DNA of 64,000 nucleotides from Acidobacteriaceae bacterium KBS 83 (lineage in GTDB: Bacteria; Acidobacteriota; Terriglobia; Terriglobales; Acidobacteriaceae): the NCBI GenBank assembly GCA_000381585.1, contig KB906735.1, positions 418,836-482,835 of the forward strand. Reading direction: 5' to 3'. This document shows, piece after piece, positions 21,018 to 30,480 of the stretch. Made by a program: the position numbers and the translations under genes. Positions within the stretch are counted from its first letter, which is position 1, and every line of letters starts with the position of its first letter. The notes under the pieces were generated by a model. It worked only from the letters and a program-made list of their open reading frames with translations. It was not told the DNA's origin and did not search any database.

Positions 21018-22793
21018 TTAGAAAACCTGACCGGCATGCATCATGAGGTGCTCCAGAACGGGGCCGAGACTCAACGCAGGAACAAAGGTGAGTGCGCCGA
21101 CGATCAGGATCACGCTGGTGAGCAGTGCAGTAAAGAGTGGAGTGGTAACCGGAAAAGTGCCAACAGAGGCAGGGGCGCGCCGCTTTGTGACCAGATTTCC
21201 TGCGACGGCGAGCATGGGCACGATCATGAGAAAGCGTCCGAAAAACATCGCGATCCCGAGTGTGATGTTGTACCAGCGCGTATTCGCACTCAACCCTGCG
21301 AACGCAGAGCCGTTGTTTCCGGTCGCAGAGGTATAGGCATAGAAGATCTCGGAGAGGCCGTGCGGTCCTTGGTTTGTCAGCGCAGAGAGACCAAAGCCTG
21401 GAGAGAGCACGGAAATTGCGGACAAGCAAAGAATGATGAGCGGAAAGATTAACAAATAGAGCATCGCAAGCTGGACATCGTAGGCTTCGATCTTCTTGCC
21501 TAGATATTCCGGAGTGCGCCCGACCATCAGGCCAGCGATGAAGACCGAGATAATGACGAAAATCAACATGCCGTAAAGCCCGGCACCCACACCCCCGAAG
21601 ACGATTTCACCCAAAAGGATATTGACCATGGGCACCATGCCGCCCAACGGTGTAAATGAATCGTGCGCGGAGTTGACGGCGCCGCAGCTCGCATCCGTGG
21701 TCACTGTTGCGAAGAGCGCTGAGTTCGCGATGCCGAATCGGACCTCCTTGCCCTCCATGTTCCCTCCGGCCTGATTGAGGGACGCGCGTTGTTCAACGCC
21801 ATGAACAAGCGGGCTTGGCTGCGATTCTGCCCAGTAGCATGTGAAAACGCCTGCGAACCATAGCAAGGCCATCGCAGCGAAGACAGCCCATCCGTGACGG
21901 GGCGATCCCGTCATCTCTCCGAGTGTCGCCGTCAGACCTGCGGGGATGAGGAAGATTGCGAACATCTCCAACAGGTTGCTGAACGGGGTTGGGTTTTCGA
22001 ACGGGTGGGCGCTATTCGCGTTAAAGAATCCGCCTCCGTTGGTGCCGAGCATCTTGATGGCTTCCTGCGAAGCTGCCGGGCCTTGTGCAATGGTCTGCGT
22101 ACTGATCGTCGCGGTCGCCGGCTTGCCATCCGGACCCGTCGTCGTCTGTGTTTGAGGCTGGAGGATCTGTGCTGTAGCATATGGCCGCAGATTTTGAATC
22201 ACGCCCTGCGACACGAGCACCAATGCCAGCACAATCGATATCGGCAGCAGAACCCAAAGCGTCGCGCGTGTGAGATCGACCCAGAAGTTACCCAGCGTCT
22301 TCATCTCGCGCCGCGCGATGCCACGGATGAACGCGACCGCCAACGCGATTCCGGTTGCTGCAGACCAAAAGTTATGGGTGGCCAGACCGAGCATCTGAGT
22401 CAGGTAGCTCATCGTCTGCTCGGGCACATAGGACTGCCAGTTTGTGTTCGTCGTGAACGAGACCGCGGTATTCCAGGCGAGTGCCGGTGTGACACCTGCC
22501 AGGTGCTGGGGGTTCCAGGGCAGGATATGCTGTGCTCTCTCGATCACGTATGTCAGCAACATCGTGGCCAAACTGAAGAGAAGCATGGCCCCGCCATATT
22601 CGGTCCACCGCATCTCGTCTTCGCGTTGCACACCTGTCATGCGATAGAGGAGTCTCTCGACGGGAACGAGAATGGGATCCAGCAATGTCCTACGCCCCTC
22701 AAAGACGCGAGCCATGTATTTACCAAGCGGCTTCGTCGTCAAAAGAACGAGGGCAAAGAACACCGCGATTTGCAGCCATCCATTAACGGTCAT
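21018..22793 (-). CDS. kdpA: Potassium-transporting ATPase subunit A
   Basis: The 591-residue K+-channel-like subunit of KdpFABC, ten or so membrane helices related to the Trk/Ktr superfamily. The four selectivity-filter loops can be found: [44 protein letters not shown] and [12 protein letters not shown]. Length and motifs match full-length family members. The ATG lies directly against the kdpF stop (kdpF stop 22794-22796), so the kdpF-kdpA junction has no spacer. Confidence 0.96.
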   Translation of the reverse strand: MTVNGWLQIAVFFALVLLTTKPLGKYMARVFEGRRTLLDPILVPVERLLYRMTGVQREDEMRWTEYGGAMLLFSLATMLLTYVIERAQHILPWNPQHLAGVTPALAWNTAVSFTTNTNWQSYVPEQTMSYLTQMLGLATHNFWSAATGIALAVAFIRGIARREMKTLGNFWVDLTRATLWVLLPISIVLALVLVSQGVIQNLRPYATAQILQPQTQTTTGPDGKPATATISTQTIAQGPAASQEAIKMLGTNGGGFFNANSAHPFENPTPFSNLLEMFAIFLIPAGLTATLGEMTGSPRHGWAVFAAMALLWFAGVFTCYWAESQPSPLVHGVEQRASLNQAGGNMEGKEVRFGIANSALFATVTTDASCGAVNSAHDSFTPLGGMVPMVNILLGEIVFGGVGAGLYGMLIFVIISVFIAGLMVGRTPEYLGKKIEAYDVQLAMLYLLIFPLIILCLSAISVLSPGFGLSALTNQGPHGLSEIFYAYTSATGNNGSAFAGLSANTRWYNITLGIAMFFGRFLMIVPMLAVAGNLVTKRRAPASVGTFPVTTPLFTALLTSVILIVGALTFVPALSLGPVLEHLMMHAGQVF

Positions 22794-22880
22794 TTAGAAC
22801 TTCTCCGGCCGCAGCATTGCATAGACGAGATAGACCAGCAGAGCGGCAGAAATGAGAAGAAGAATCGTACTTTCACTCAC
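22794..22880 (-). CDS. kdpF: KdpF small membrane subunit (28 aa)
   Basis: A 28-residue peptide: GTG start, MSESTILLLISAALLVYLVY helix, then AMLRPEKF. A single membrane helix followed by a basic LRPEKF end is the signature of KdpF, which stabilises the KdpABC complex. AGAGAGG lies 6 bases ahead of the GTG. The start codon overlaps the stop of the upstream 34-aa reading frame by four bases (GTGA), and the stop touches kdpA. It is too short for ordinary gene finders. Confidence 0.88.
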   Translation of the reverse strand: MSESTILLLISAALLVYLVYAMLRPEKF

Positions 22881-22981
22881 AAGCGGCCTCTCTTCAGCGC
22901 GTCGCATGCCTTGATATAGGCCAATGCGATCACAAAACAGAAAGCTGTGCCCAGCAGCCCAGCTAAGTCAAATACGAACAT
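22877..22981 (-). CDS. 34-aa single-helix membrane peptide ahead of kdpF
   Basis: A 34-residue open frame: MFVFDLAGLLGTAFCFVIAL followed by AYIKACDALKRGRL. Start ATG 22981 has an excellent AGGAGG six bases upstream, and its TGA overlaps the kdpF GTG by four bases, so coupling to kdpF looks deliberate. It is predicted to be one membrane helix with a basic C-terminal tail. It is not KdpF, which is the next frame. I recall short unnamed reading frames at this place in other kdp operons, but cannot check that here. An additional Kdp-associated peptide or a leader controlling kdpF translation are both possible. Confidence 0.7.
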   Translation of the reverse strand: MFVFDLAGLLGTAFCFVIALAYIKACDALKRGRL

Positions 22982-23052
22982 GCCCGACCTCCTGGGCGCG
23001 TTTCGCCCATGCGTCGTAGCCTTTAGTAGAAGCGTGACGCGAGTAGGAAGTC

Positions 23053-23065
23053 CGTCTTGAAGACG
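23053..23065. repeat. Short dyad between kdpE and kdp structural genes
   Basis: CGTCTT-G-AAGACG is a perfect 6-bp dyad directly after the kdpE stop, about 70 bp ahead of the 34-aa frame. It could be an operator for the kdp structural genes or a chance match. No T-tract follows on either strand, so it is not a terminator. Confidence 0.3.
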
Positions 23066-23776
23066 TTAAGAAGTGGTAATGTCAGTCGATTCGAGCGAGC
23101 TTTGATCGGGATCGAACCTATAACCGACCCAAGGCTCGTTGAGGATGTATCGAGGCTCTGCCGTCGCTTCAATCTTTTTTCGCAGTTGCGCCACGAGCAC
23201 CCGCAGGTACTCGGGTTGGTCCTGGCCAGCCGGACCCCATACGGCCTTCAGCAATGTGCGGTGGGTTAAGACGCGACTAGGGTTCCGCGCAAATACCAGC
23301 AACAGCGCGAATTCCTTGGGGGTCAGGTGCACGTCCTGCTGGCGTACCCTGACGCTATGCTGTTCGGTATCGATCTCGAAATCGCCGATAGATAGATGGG
23401 TGGCTTCCTGCGGCTGCCTTGCGGATTTCCTCAACTGAGCCCGGACCCTGGCCAAAAGCTCCTGCATGCTGAAAGGCTTTGTAACGTAGTCATCGGCGCC
23501 CTCGTCCAGCGCCGCGACCTTCATGATCTCCTGCTCCCGCACCGAGAGCACGATGATCGGCGTGTCGCCTATCTGCCGGATGGCGCGCGTCAGCTCGATC
23601 CCATCCATCCGCGGCATGGAAAGGTCGGTAATCACCAGGTCGGGCGCTGATTCACGATAAGAGTCGAACGCCTCGACACCGTCTTTTGCCAACTGCACCT
23701 CATAGCCACTACTGACCAGGGAGGCGCGCAATACGCGAGTGATTTGGGGCTCGTCGTCTACAACCAGTATGCGCAT
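23066..23776 (-). CDS. kdpE: KdpE-type OmpR-family response regulator
   Basis: A 236-residue response regulator: receiver domain (residues 1-115) with phospho-acceptor Asp in LVITDLSMPRMDG and conserved Lys in YVTKPF; then a winged-helix DNA-binding domain of the OmpR type (HLTPKEFALLLVFARNPSRV, WVGYRF). The VAQLRKKIEATAEPRYILNE helix-wing region is close to KdpE. It is transcribed toward the kdp structural genes and is 84 bp from the 34-aa frame. It is divergent from the sensor kinase, an arrangement that differs from the common kdpDE operon. Confidence 0.9.
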   Translation of the reverse strand: MRILVVDDEPQITRVLRASLVSSGYEVQLAKDGVEAFDSYRESAPDLVITDLSMPRMDGIELTRAIRQIGDTPIIVLSVREQEIMKVAALDEGADDYVTKPFSMQELLARVRAQLRKSARQPQEATHLSIGDFEIDTEQHSVRVRQQDVHLTPKEFALLLVFARNPSRVLTHRTLLKAVWGPAGQDQPEYLRVLVAQLRKKIEATAEPRYILNEPWVGYRFDPDQSSLESTDITTS

Positions 23777-23864
23777 TATTCCTCACCTGCTGCGAAAGGC
23801 ACAGAACTGAAACTCGGCCAGGTATTGCGGAGATGCTGCCGCTGCATGCTCGTAGAATCCTCCT

Positions 23865-25328
23865 GTGGCTTCTCAGCGTCAGGTCGTGGTCAGCCGATGG
23901 CTCATCGCTGCATCTGCTCTGGTTGCGATTCTAGCCGTGTACCGGCTCTGGCTGCACGTCAATCCGACGACGGTTGCTCTGACCCTGTTGCTGCTCATCT
24001 TATCGCTCGCCGCGCGGTGGGGGCTTACATACGCCGTCGCAATATCGATTGCGGCCGCGCTCTGCTACAACTTTTTGTTCCTACCGCCGGTAGGAACCTT
24101 GACAATCGAAGACCCGCAAAATTGGATCGCACTGTTGGCATTTCTCAGTACCTCAGTCATTGCCAGCAGATTGTCTACACGCATCCGCCAAGAGGCAAAG
24201 GAGGCCGGAAGACGGGAACACGAGGTGGAAGTACTCTTCCACCTGAGCCGTGAGCTGCTGCAGACGGACAAGGTCACAGAATTGCTCCGGACCGTCCCAG
24301 ATTCCATCGCGCGAGTTACCGGTGCTTCATTCGCTGCACTCTATCTCGGAGATGAGGATCAACTTTACCAGTCGAAAACGGCAACCGAGTGCGCACCGGC
24401 GGGAGAGCGACCGCAAGAGCTGATGCTTCTGTCCCAGGTCACTCCGCTGAAGACGTGCGACGGGGTGGCGATTCCACTGAGGGCAGGCGTGCGGCCCCGC
24501 GGCGCATTGCTGCTGGCATCGACCATTCTCTCCGATGAGACGCTTCAGGCCCTTGGAGGTCTCGTGTCGATTTCGATTGACCGGGCACAGGCGCTGGAAG
24601 ACGCGGCGCGCAGTGAAGCCGCAAAGGAGAGCGAACGGCTGCGGAGCCTAATGCTGGACTCGATCACACACGAGCTTCGCACGCCGCTGACCGCTATCAA
24701 GGCATCTGCTACGACCATGCTCTCCTCTGCGGAAGTCAGCCTTGATGATCGGCGCGAACTGCTGACGGTCATCGATGAGGAGACGGACCGACTGAATCAC
24801 CTGATCGCGCAGGCAGTAGAGATGGCGCAATTGGACACTCAAGAGGTCCACATGAACCTGCAACCAATCAGTATGGAAGATGTCCTTCAGCGCGGAATGC
24901 TTGCGAGTGCAATCCAGCTTCAGGAGCGTCCGGTCAAAATCACTATCGAACCGCACCTGCCTCGCGTGCTGGCAGATGCGACCTGGCTACCGAAGGTCAT
25001 GTCGAACCTCGTCGAAAATGCCGCGAAATACTCGCCACCCGCCTCGCCGATCATTGTGAAGGCCCTCGTTGTTGGAGATAAAGTAACAGTAGCTATTACG
25101 GACTACGGAGTTGGCATTCCCGCATCCGAACAAATCTTGATCTTTGAAAAGTTCTATCGCGGACCGGCGCAGGCACATCGCAAGCCGGGTACGGGCATGG
25201 GGCTTGCTATTTCCCGGGCGATTATTGAAGCACATCAAGGAACGATCAGCGTATCAAGCGCTCCTGGCGAAGGGTCGACGTTTACTGTGGGGATCCCGAT
25301 CTGGCACGGAAGTGGGCGGATCAGCTGA
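23865..25328 (+). CDS. kdpD: Short KdpD-like sensor histidine kinase
   Basis: A 487-residue membrane sensor kinase corresponding to the C-terminal half of KdpD. Seen: four closely packed helices at residues 12-105 (DUF4118 module; LLLLILSLAARWGLTYAVAI); a GAF-like region (about 125-235); HisKA with the phospho-His in LDSITHELRTPLTAIKA; and HATPase with NLVENAAKYSPPASP and GTGMGLAISRAIIEAHQG. The usual N-terminal KdpD domain with Walker A and the Usp domain (about 400 residues) is absent. Start is a GTG with no clear ribosome-binding site and there is no in-frame ATG nearby, so expression may be low. Pairing with the divergent KdpE is strongly suggested by position. Confidence 0.85.
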   Translation: MASQRQVVVSRWLIAASALVAILAVYRLWLHVNPTTVALTLLLLILSLAARWGLTYAVAISIAAALCYNFLFLPPVGTLTIEDPQNWIALLAFLSTSVIASRLSTRIRQEAKEAGRREHEVEVLFHLSRELLQTDKVTELLRTVPDSIARVTGASFAALYLGDEDQLYQSKTATECAPAGERPQELMLLSQVTPLKTCDGVAIPLRAGVRPRGALLLASTILSDETLQALGGLVSISIDRAQALEDAARSEAAKESERLRSLMLDSITHELRTPLTAIKASATTMLSSAEVSLDDRRELLTVIDEETDRLNHLIAQAVEMAQLDTQEVHMNLQPISMEDVLQRGMLASAIQLQERPVKITIEPHLPRVLADATWLPKVMSNLVENAAKYSPPASPIIVKALVVGDKVTVAITDYGVGIPASEQILIFEKFYRGPAQAHRKPGTGMGLAISRAIIEAHQGTISVSSAPGEGSTFTVGIPIWHGSGRIS

Positions 25329-25345
25329 ATCAGGGCTCCTATTAC

Positions 25346-25357
25346 GGGCACGTTAAC
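25346..25357. promoter_or_regulatory. Candidate LacI-type operator O1 (weak)
   Basis: GGGCACGTTAAC shares the central CACGTTA and the CG dyad with the other sites of this set, but it is the least similar. It lies about 245 bp upstream of the DUF5107 gene start, just after kdpD. Confidence 0.3.
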
Positions 25358-25471
25358 AATTGTTGGAATACCGCGGGATGAACCCGCATTCCGCTCGAGT
25401 ACCTCAATGTTCTCTTAGTGATCAGCGGTGCAGTAGCAGAGCGGCGATCCATTTGATCGACGAGGTTAGTC

Positions 25472-25477
25472 TTGACA
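25472..25477 (+). promoter_or_regulatory. Candidate -35 box ahead of DUF5107 gene
   Basis: TTGACA. A clear -10 is not visible; TCATTT at 17 bp spacing is the best fit. Transcription starting near 25507 would run straight into operator O2, as at the receptor promoter near 31.75 kb. Confidence 0.35.
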
Positions 25478-25502
25478 TCGATTCAGGTCGCATGTCATTT
25501 TC

Positions 25503-25514
25503 GTGTACGTTACC
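25503..25514. promoter_or_regulatory. Candidate LacI-type operator O2
   Basis: GTGTACGTTACC, an imperfect dyad around a central CG, differs from O3 by one base and is followed by GTTTTT as is O5. It overlaps the furthest upstream GTG of the DUF5107 frame, which argues that translation begins later, at 25593. Confidence 0.6.
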
Positions 25515-25592
25515 GTTTTTGGTCATTCTTCTATTTTGAGTGCTTCCGGCTATGCTCTATCTATTCCGGAACGCAAGACGTTGAGCAACGGC

Positions 25593-28500
25593 ATGCGCGA
25601 AGAATCTTGTTCGCTTCCATTTCGCCTGGAGCTTCCGCCAGCGCCTCTTGAAGAGAGTGCTGCGGTCAAGGTTTGGCGGCAACCGGTCGTCATGAAGAGC
25701 TACCTGCCTCGTCCTCCCGACCGTAATCCGATGTTCCTTGAGACACGCGTGTACCAGGGCAGTAGTGGCCGGGTTTACCCAATTCCGTTTGTTGACCGCA
25801 TTGCCGAAACTGCGATCGACCAATCCTGGGAGGCAGTGCATCTTGAGAACGCGTATCTGCGATTGATGGTGCTGCCGCAGATTGGTGGACGTATTCATGT
25901 TGGTTTCGACAAGACCAATGATTACGACTTTTTCTACCGGCAGAACGTGATCAAGCCGGCGCTTGTTGGTCTGGCGGGACCGTGGATCTCCGGCGGCGTG
26001 GAGTTTAACTGGCCGCAGCATCATCGTCCCGCGACATTTATGCCTGTAGAGACGGAGATCGAACGCCATCCGGATGGTTCCGTCACGGTGTGGTGCAGCG
26101 ATCACGATCCGATGCAACGCATGAAAGGGATGCACGGTGTCTGCCTGCATCCGGAGCGAGCTGTGGTCGAGCTCAAGGTGCGGCTCTACAACCGTACGCC
26201 GTACCAACAGACATTCCTATGGTGGGCAAATGCCGCTGCGCGCGTCCACGAGAAGTATCAGTCTTTTTTCCCGCCCGACGTACGTTATGTTGCCGATCAT
26301 GCGAAGCGCGCAATTACGTCGTTCCCGCACAGCGACCGTCCCTACTATGGTGTGAACTATCCGGATCGTGCCCGTGACGGAGTTCCGGAAGAACAGCAGC
26401 CCCGTCAGTTCCGTCCTGACGGTTCTTACGCAGCAGACGATCTGAGCTGGTATGCAAACATTCCGGTGCCGACCAGTTACATGATTACGTCCACCAAAGC
26501 AGATTTTTTTGGTGGCTATGACCATCGCGCACAGGCCGGCGTGCTGCACATCGCCAATCACCACATCGCGCCAGGCAAAAAACAGTGGACCTGGGGAAAT
26601 CATGAGTTCGGTTATGCGTGGGATCGCAGTCTGACAGATGCGGATGGCCCTTATATCGAGTTAATGGCCGGGGTCTACACAGACAACCAGCCGGACTTTT
26701 CTTTCCTGTCTCCAGGAGAGACGAAGCACTTTTCGCAGTTCTGGTATCCCCTGCATCGCATTGGACCCCCTCAGGCAGCGTGCCTGAAGTGCGCGCTCAG
26801 CCTGACGGCGACAGAGCATCAGGTCAGGATAGGCGTGCAGGCAACGGAGGACCTGGACGACGTAACCGTGACGTTGACACGCAGGGGAGTCGTTGCCGCG
26901 GAGTGGACCCAGAACATCCGGGTAGGCATCCCGCTGACCGTCGAGCACGCAGTTGTCATCCCTACAGACGAGACTGATCTTGCTGTCACCGTGACGGAAG
27001 CGAATGGTGTTCTCCTGCTCCACTATGCTCCTGGCGAAGTCATTTCCGCGCCCGCGCCCACGGTAGCGACGGAACCGCCGGAACCCGAATGTATCGCGAC
27101 TAGCGAGGAGCTCTATCTCACTGGCCTTCATCTGTCGCAATACCGCCACGCGACGCGACGGCCGGAGGTCTATTGGCAGGAGGCACTGCGCCGCGATCCG
27201 TTCGACGCGCGCGCAAACACCGCGCTGGGCGCGTGGCACATAGAGCGCGGAGAGTTCATAGCTGCGGAGACGCTACTGCGCAAAGCGATTCAGCGGCTCA
27301 CTATGTTCAATCCGAATCCTGAAGATGGACGATCGTTCTACCTTCTGGGGCTGACGCTTCGATTCATGGATCGACTGGCGGACAGTTACGACGCTTTTTC
27401 GAAAGCTACCTGGAATGCAGCCTGGAAGTCTGCAGCCCACTATGCATTGGCGCAGGCAGATGCAGCCGCGGGTCGACGGGGGGCAGTTCTTCAGCATGGA
27501 CAGCTCAGCTTGGCATCGGGCGCCGATCACCTCAATGCGCGCAATCTTTGCGCGCTTACACTTCGCGCGCTTGGCCGCGAGAATGAAGCGCACGCTATGC
27601 TGGCCGAGACGCGCGCGATGGATCCGCTCGATCACTGGAGCCGTCACCTGGCCTTTGAAGAGGTGCCTGCAGACAACCGCGTTTTGCTGGATTTGGCCTG
27701 GGACTACGTTTATTGCGGTCAGGTGGACTGCGCCATTGGCCTACTCCATGCTGGGGACATGCAATGCCTCGACGGCAGCGTGCCAATTCTGCAATACACG
27801 CTCGGATATCTTTTGCACCGTGTGAAACGTACTGATGAAGCCGAGTTGGCCTGGCAGCGCGCCGCCGCTGCCAGGCCAGACTACTGCTTTCCACATCGCC
27901 TAGAAGAGATGTTGGTCCTTCAGGCTGCATCCGAGGCGGTCGCACACGATGCGCGCGCCCCCTACTACCTTGGCAATCTGCTCTATGACCGGCGACGCTA
28001 CGATGAGGCGATTTATCACTGGAAGCGCGCAGCGGGGCTTGATCCTGCATTTCCCACCGTGCACCGCAACCTTGGCATTGCGTTGTTCAATGTATGCGGT
28101 GATGCCGAAGCAGCCATGGCCGCCTTTGATCGCGCGCAGATCGCCGATCCGACGGATGGTCGCATTCTGTATGAGCGCGATCAGCTCTGGAAGCGTACGG
28201 GAGTCGCCCCTCAGCGGCGTCTCGCAGAATTGTTGAGACATGCGGATCTCGTGGCGTCGCGGGACGATCTGTCAGTCGAGGTTGCAACGCTTTACAACCA
28301 GACCGCCGCGCCGGAACACGCGCTCGCGCGATTGCTCTCACGCAATTTTCAGCCGTGGGAGGGCGGCGAAGGCTTGGTTCTCGGACAATATGTGCGCGCT
28401 CGCCTGCTGCTGGCGCGGCGCGCGATAGCGGCTCAAAAACCTGCCGACGCGATCATGCACCTCGAAGCTGCGCTCGATCCTCCACAATCGCTTGGAGAAG

Positions 28501-29033
28501 CACGCCACCTCCTTGCCAACAAGAGTGATATTGAATATGCACTGGGTGTCGCTCATGCCGCTGCGGACCATCCGCAAGAGGCAGAGCGCTGGTGGAGGCG
28601 AGCGGCAAGAGAGGCCGGCGATTTCCAGCAGATGAATGTTCTTACCGTCTCAGATATGACTTACTGGCGAGGTGCGGCGCTCGAAAAGCTACAACAGCCT
28701 GAGCAGGCCGAGCAGGTTTTCCGCCGCATCGCCGCATATGCTGACGAGCTCGAAATGCAGGAGCCGAAAATCGATTACTTCGCGACATCACTGCCCACCA
28801 TGCTGCTCTTCCGAGAAGACTTGGGCCGTCGCCACCATGTGCTTGCGGCCTTCCTGCGTGCCCAAGCCACCTACGGCTGCGATGGTGTGGAGGCTGCTGT
28901 TCCAATGCTGCGCTCTGTGCTCAAACTGGACAGCAATCATCCCGGCGCATCTGATCTGCTTCAACAGGCTGAGCTCGGGTTAGGTGAAGCACCCGCACAA
29001 ACCGACCAAAGCAACACTTCAAAGCTGAGATGA
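25593..29033 (+). CDS. DUF5107 domain plus TPR protein, giant
   Basis: An approximately 1146-residue protein of no proven function. The N-terminal third (about 40-390) is a DUF5107 domain resembling the galactose-mutarotase / aldose-epimerase beta-sandwich fold (RLMVLPQIGGRIHVGFDKT, GGVEFNWPQHHRPA). The rest is a chain of about 15 TPR-like helices (FDARANTALGAWHIERGEF, YYLGNLLYDRRRYDEAIYHW, FPTVHRNLGIALFNVCGDAE). No signal peptide is visible, so it is probably cytoplasmic. I use ATG 25593; a GTG at 25503 would put the operator inside the gene. Its TGA overlaps the transporter ATG (ATGA), so the two are one transcript. A role in processing or binding the imported sugar is inference. Confidence 0.85.
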   Translation: MREESCSLPFRLELPPAPLEESAAVKVWRQPVVMKSYLPRPPDRNPMFLETRVYQGSSGRVYPIPFVDRIAETAIDQSWEAVHLENAYLRLMVLPQIGGRIHVGFDKTNDYDFFYRQNVIKPALVGLAGPWISGGVEFNWPQHHRPATFMPVETEIERHPDGSVTVWCSDHDPMQRMKGMHGVCLHPERAVVELKVRLYNRTPYQQTFLWWANAAARVHEKYQSFFPPDVRYVADHAKRAITSFPHSDRPYYGVNYPDRARDGVPEEQQPRQFRPDGSYAADDLSWYANIPVPTSYMITSTKADFFGGYDHRAQAGVLHIANHHIAPGKKQWTWGNHEFGYAWDRSLTDADGPYIELMAGVYTDNQPDFSFLSPGETKHFSQFWYPLHRIGPPQAACLKCALSLTATEHQVRIGVQATEDLDDVTVTLTRRGVVAAEWTQNIRVGIPLTVEHAVVIPTDETDLAVTVTEANGVLLLHYAPGEVISAPAPTVATEPPEPECIATSEELYLTGLHLSQYRHATRRPEVYWQEALRRDPFDARANTALGAWHIERGEFIAAETLLRKAIQRLTMFNPNPEDGRSFYLLGLTLRFMDRLADSYDAFSKATWNAAWKSAAHYALAQADAAAGRRGAVLQHGQLSLASGADHLNARNLCALTLRALGRENEAHAMLAETRAMDPLDHWSRHLAFEEVPADNRVLLDLAWDYVYCGQVDCAIGLLHAGDMQCLDGSVPILQYTLGYLLHRVKRTDEAELAWQRAAAARPDYCFPHRLEEMLVLQAASEAVAHDARAPYYLGNLLYDRRRYDEAIYHWKRAAGLDPAFPTVHRNLGIALFNVCGDAEAAMAAFDRAQIADPTDGRILYERDQLWKRTGVAPQRRLAELLRHADLVASRDDLSVEVATLYNQTAAPEHALARLLSRNFQPWEGGEGLVLGQYVRARLLLARRAIAAQKPADAIMHLEAALDPPQSLGEARHLLANKSDIEYALGVAHAAADHPQEAERWWRRAAREAGDFQQMNVLTVSDMTYWRGAALEKLQQPEQAEQVFRRIAAYADELEMQEPKIDYFATSLPTMLLFREDLGRRHHVLAAFLRAQATYGCDGVEAAVPMLRSVLKLDSNHPGASDLLQQAELGLGEAPAQTDQSNTSKLR

Positions 29034-30472
29034 GCGTGCAGTATGCTCTGCCGGCCGCATCGCCCGTCGAACCAGACGCACCGCGGCTTCGACTTGGCTA
29101 TCTTCTCTGGATCGCCGCTGTTGCAGCACTAGGTGGATTCCTTTTCGGCTATGACTGGGTCGTGATCGGCGGTGCAAAGCCGTTCTATGAAGCATATTTT
29201 CACCTTACAACGGATACGCTTATCGGCTGGGCCAATAGCTGCGCCCTGGTGGGCTGCCTTGCAGGGTCGCTTCTTTCCGGCATGATCGGCGATCGATTAG
29301 GCCGTAAGCGTTCTCTCCTCCTCGCTGGCGCGCTATTCGCCATCTCCTCCGTATTCACCGGTTGGGCGTTCTCATTTTCCGCATTCATCACATGGCGCGT
29401 TGTGGGCGGGCTCGCCATCGGCCTTGCTTCAAACATCTCACCTATGTACATCGCCGAGATCAGTCCAGCGCAGTGGCGTGGCCGACTGGTCAGTCTTAAT
29501 CAGCTTGCGATTGTCTGCGGCATCCTTGGCGCACAGATTTTCGACTGGCAGATTGGCACACGCGGCGCGCGGCTCTTGCATGGATCGCTTTCAACCATGG
29601 CATGGAACGCGCATTTTGGATGGCGCTGGATGTTTACCGCAGTTGCCGTCCCTGCGTTGCTGTTGTTCTTTCTGGCCGGGATCATTCCGGAAAGCCCCCG
29701 CTGGTTACTATCCCATCACCGGATGGCCGACGCGGAGTCCGTCCTTGCACGCATGGGCGGACCCGATTATGCGGGCGCCATGATGCGTAGCATTACGGAA
29801 CATCTGCAACACGATCGCGCGCAGCAAACGGGCTGGCGGGAGTTAGCGTCACCCGGCGTACGACGCCTGGCGTTTATTGGGATCGGGCTTGCTGTGCTGC
29901 AGCAATGGAGTGGCATCAATATCCTCTTCAACTACGCGGAAGAGGTGTACCGGAGCGCCGGCTACGGGGTGAATGACATTCTGTTCAATATTGTGATCAC
30001 CGGCGCGATCAACCTGGTCTTCACAATGTTGGCCATGCTTTTTGTCGATCGCATCGGACGCCGCTTCCTGATGTTGCTTGGTTGCGCCAGCGTGGGCATC
30101 GTCCATTTGGCACTGGCAATTGTGTACCACCTGCATTTGCGTGGCCTGCCCATTCTCATCCTTACGCTGTGCGCCATCGGCTGCTATGCCATGACGCTCG
30201 CGCCGGTCACCTGGGTCCTGATCACCGAGATATTTCCCAATCGCCTTCGTGCGAGGGGCGTTTCGCTGGCTGTTTCCGCGCTTTGGGCGTCTTCCTTTCT
30301 GCTCACGTTCTCGTTCCCCGCGCTGACTCACGCCTTCGGTCAGTCGGGAGCGTTCGTGGTCTATGGCGTGACGTGCCTCGTAGGTTGGCTGTGTGTGCGA
30401 GCCCTGGTGCCGGAAACGAAGGGACGCAGCCTGGAACAAATCGAAGAGCAGATCGGCGACGTAGCGAACTGA
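29030..30472 (+). CDS. MFS sugar porter
   Basis: A 480-residue, 12-helix sugar:H+ symporter-type transporter. The sugar porter signatures are all present: GFLFGYDWVVIGG at helix 1, DRLGRKRSLLL between helices 2 and 3, IAEISPAQWRGRLVSLNQLA, PESPRWLL at the central loop, QQWSGINILFNYAEEVY in helix 7, DRIGRRFLMLLG, and PETKGRSLEQIEEQ after helix 12. This family carries xylose, galactose, arabinose or glucose; sequence alone does not say which. It is translationally coupled to the DUF5107 gene and converges on the LacI gene, leaving 8 bp between. Confidence 0.92.
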   Translation: MSVQYALPAASPVEPDAPRLRLGYLLWIAAVAALGGFLFGYDWVVIGGAKPFYEAYFHLTTDTLIGWANSCALVGCLAGSLLSGMIGDRLGRKRSLLLAGALFAISSVFTGWAFSFSAFITWRVVGGLAIGLASNISPMYIAEISPAQWRGRLVSLNQLAIVCGILGAQIFDWQIGTRGARLLHGSLSTMAWNAHFGWRWMFTAVAVPALLLFFLAGIIPESPRWLLSHHRMADAESVLARMGGPDYAGAMMRSITEHLQHDRAQQTGWRELASPGVRRLAFIGIGLAVLQQWSGINILFNYAEEVYRSAGYGVNDILFNIVITGAINLVFTMLAMLFVDRIGRRFLMLLGCASVGIVHLALAIVYHLHLRGLPILILTLCAIGCYAMTLAPVTWVLITEIFPNRLRARGVSLAVSALWASSFLLTFSFPALTHAFGQSGAFVVYGVTCLVGWLCVRALVPETKGRSLEQIEEQIGDVAN

Positions 30473-30480
30473 ATTGCGGA

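Noticed and set aside
21894-22919. 341-codon plus-strand open frame
   Set aside because: Antisense to kdpA and kdpF; arginine- and cysteine-rich composition typical of shadow frames at high GC.
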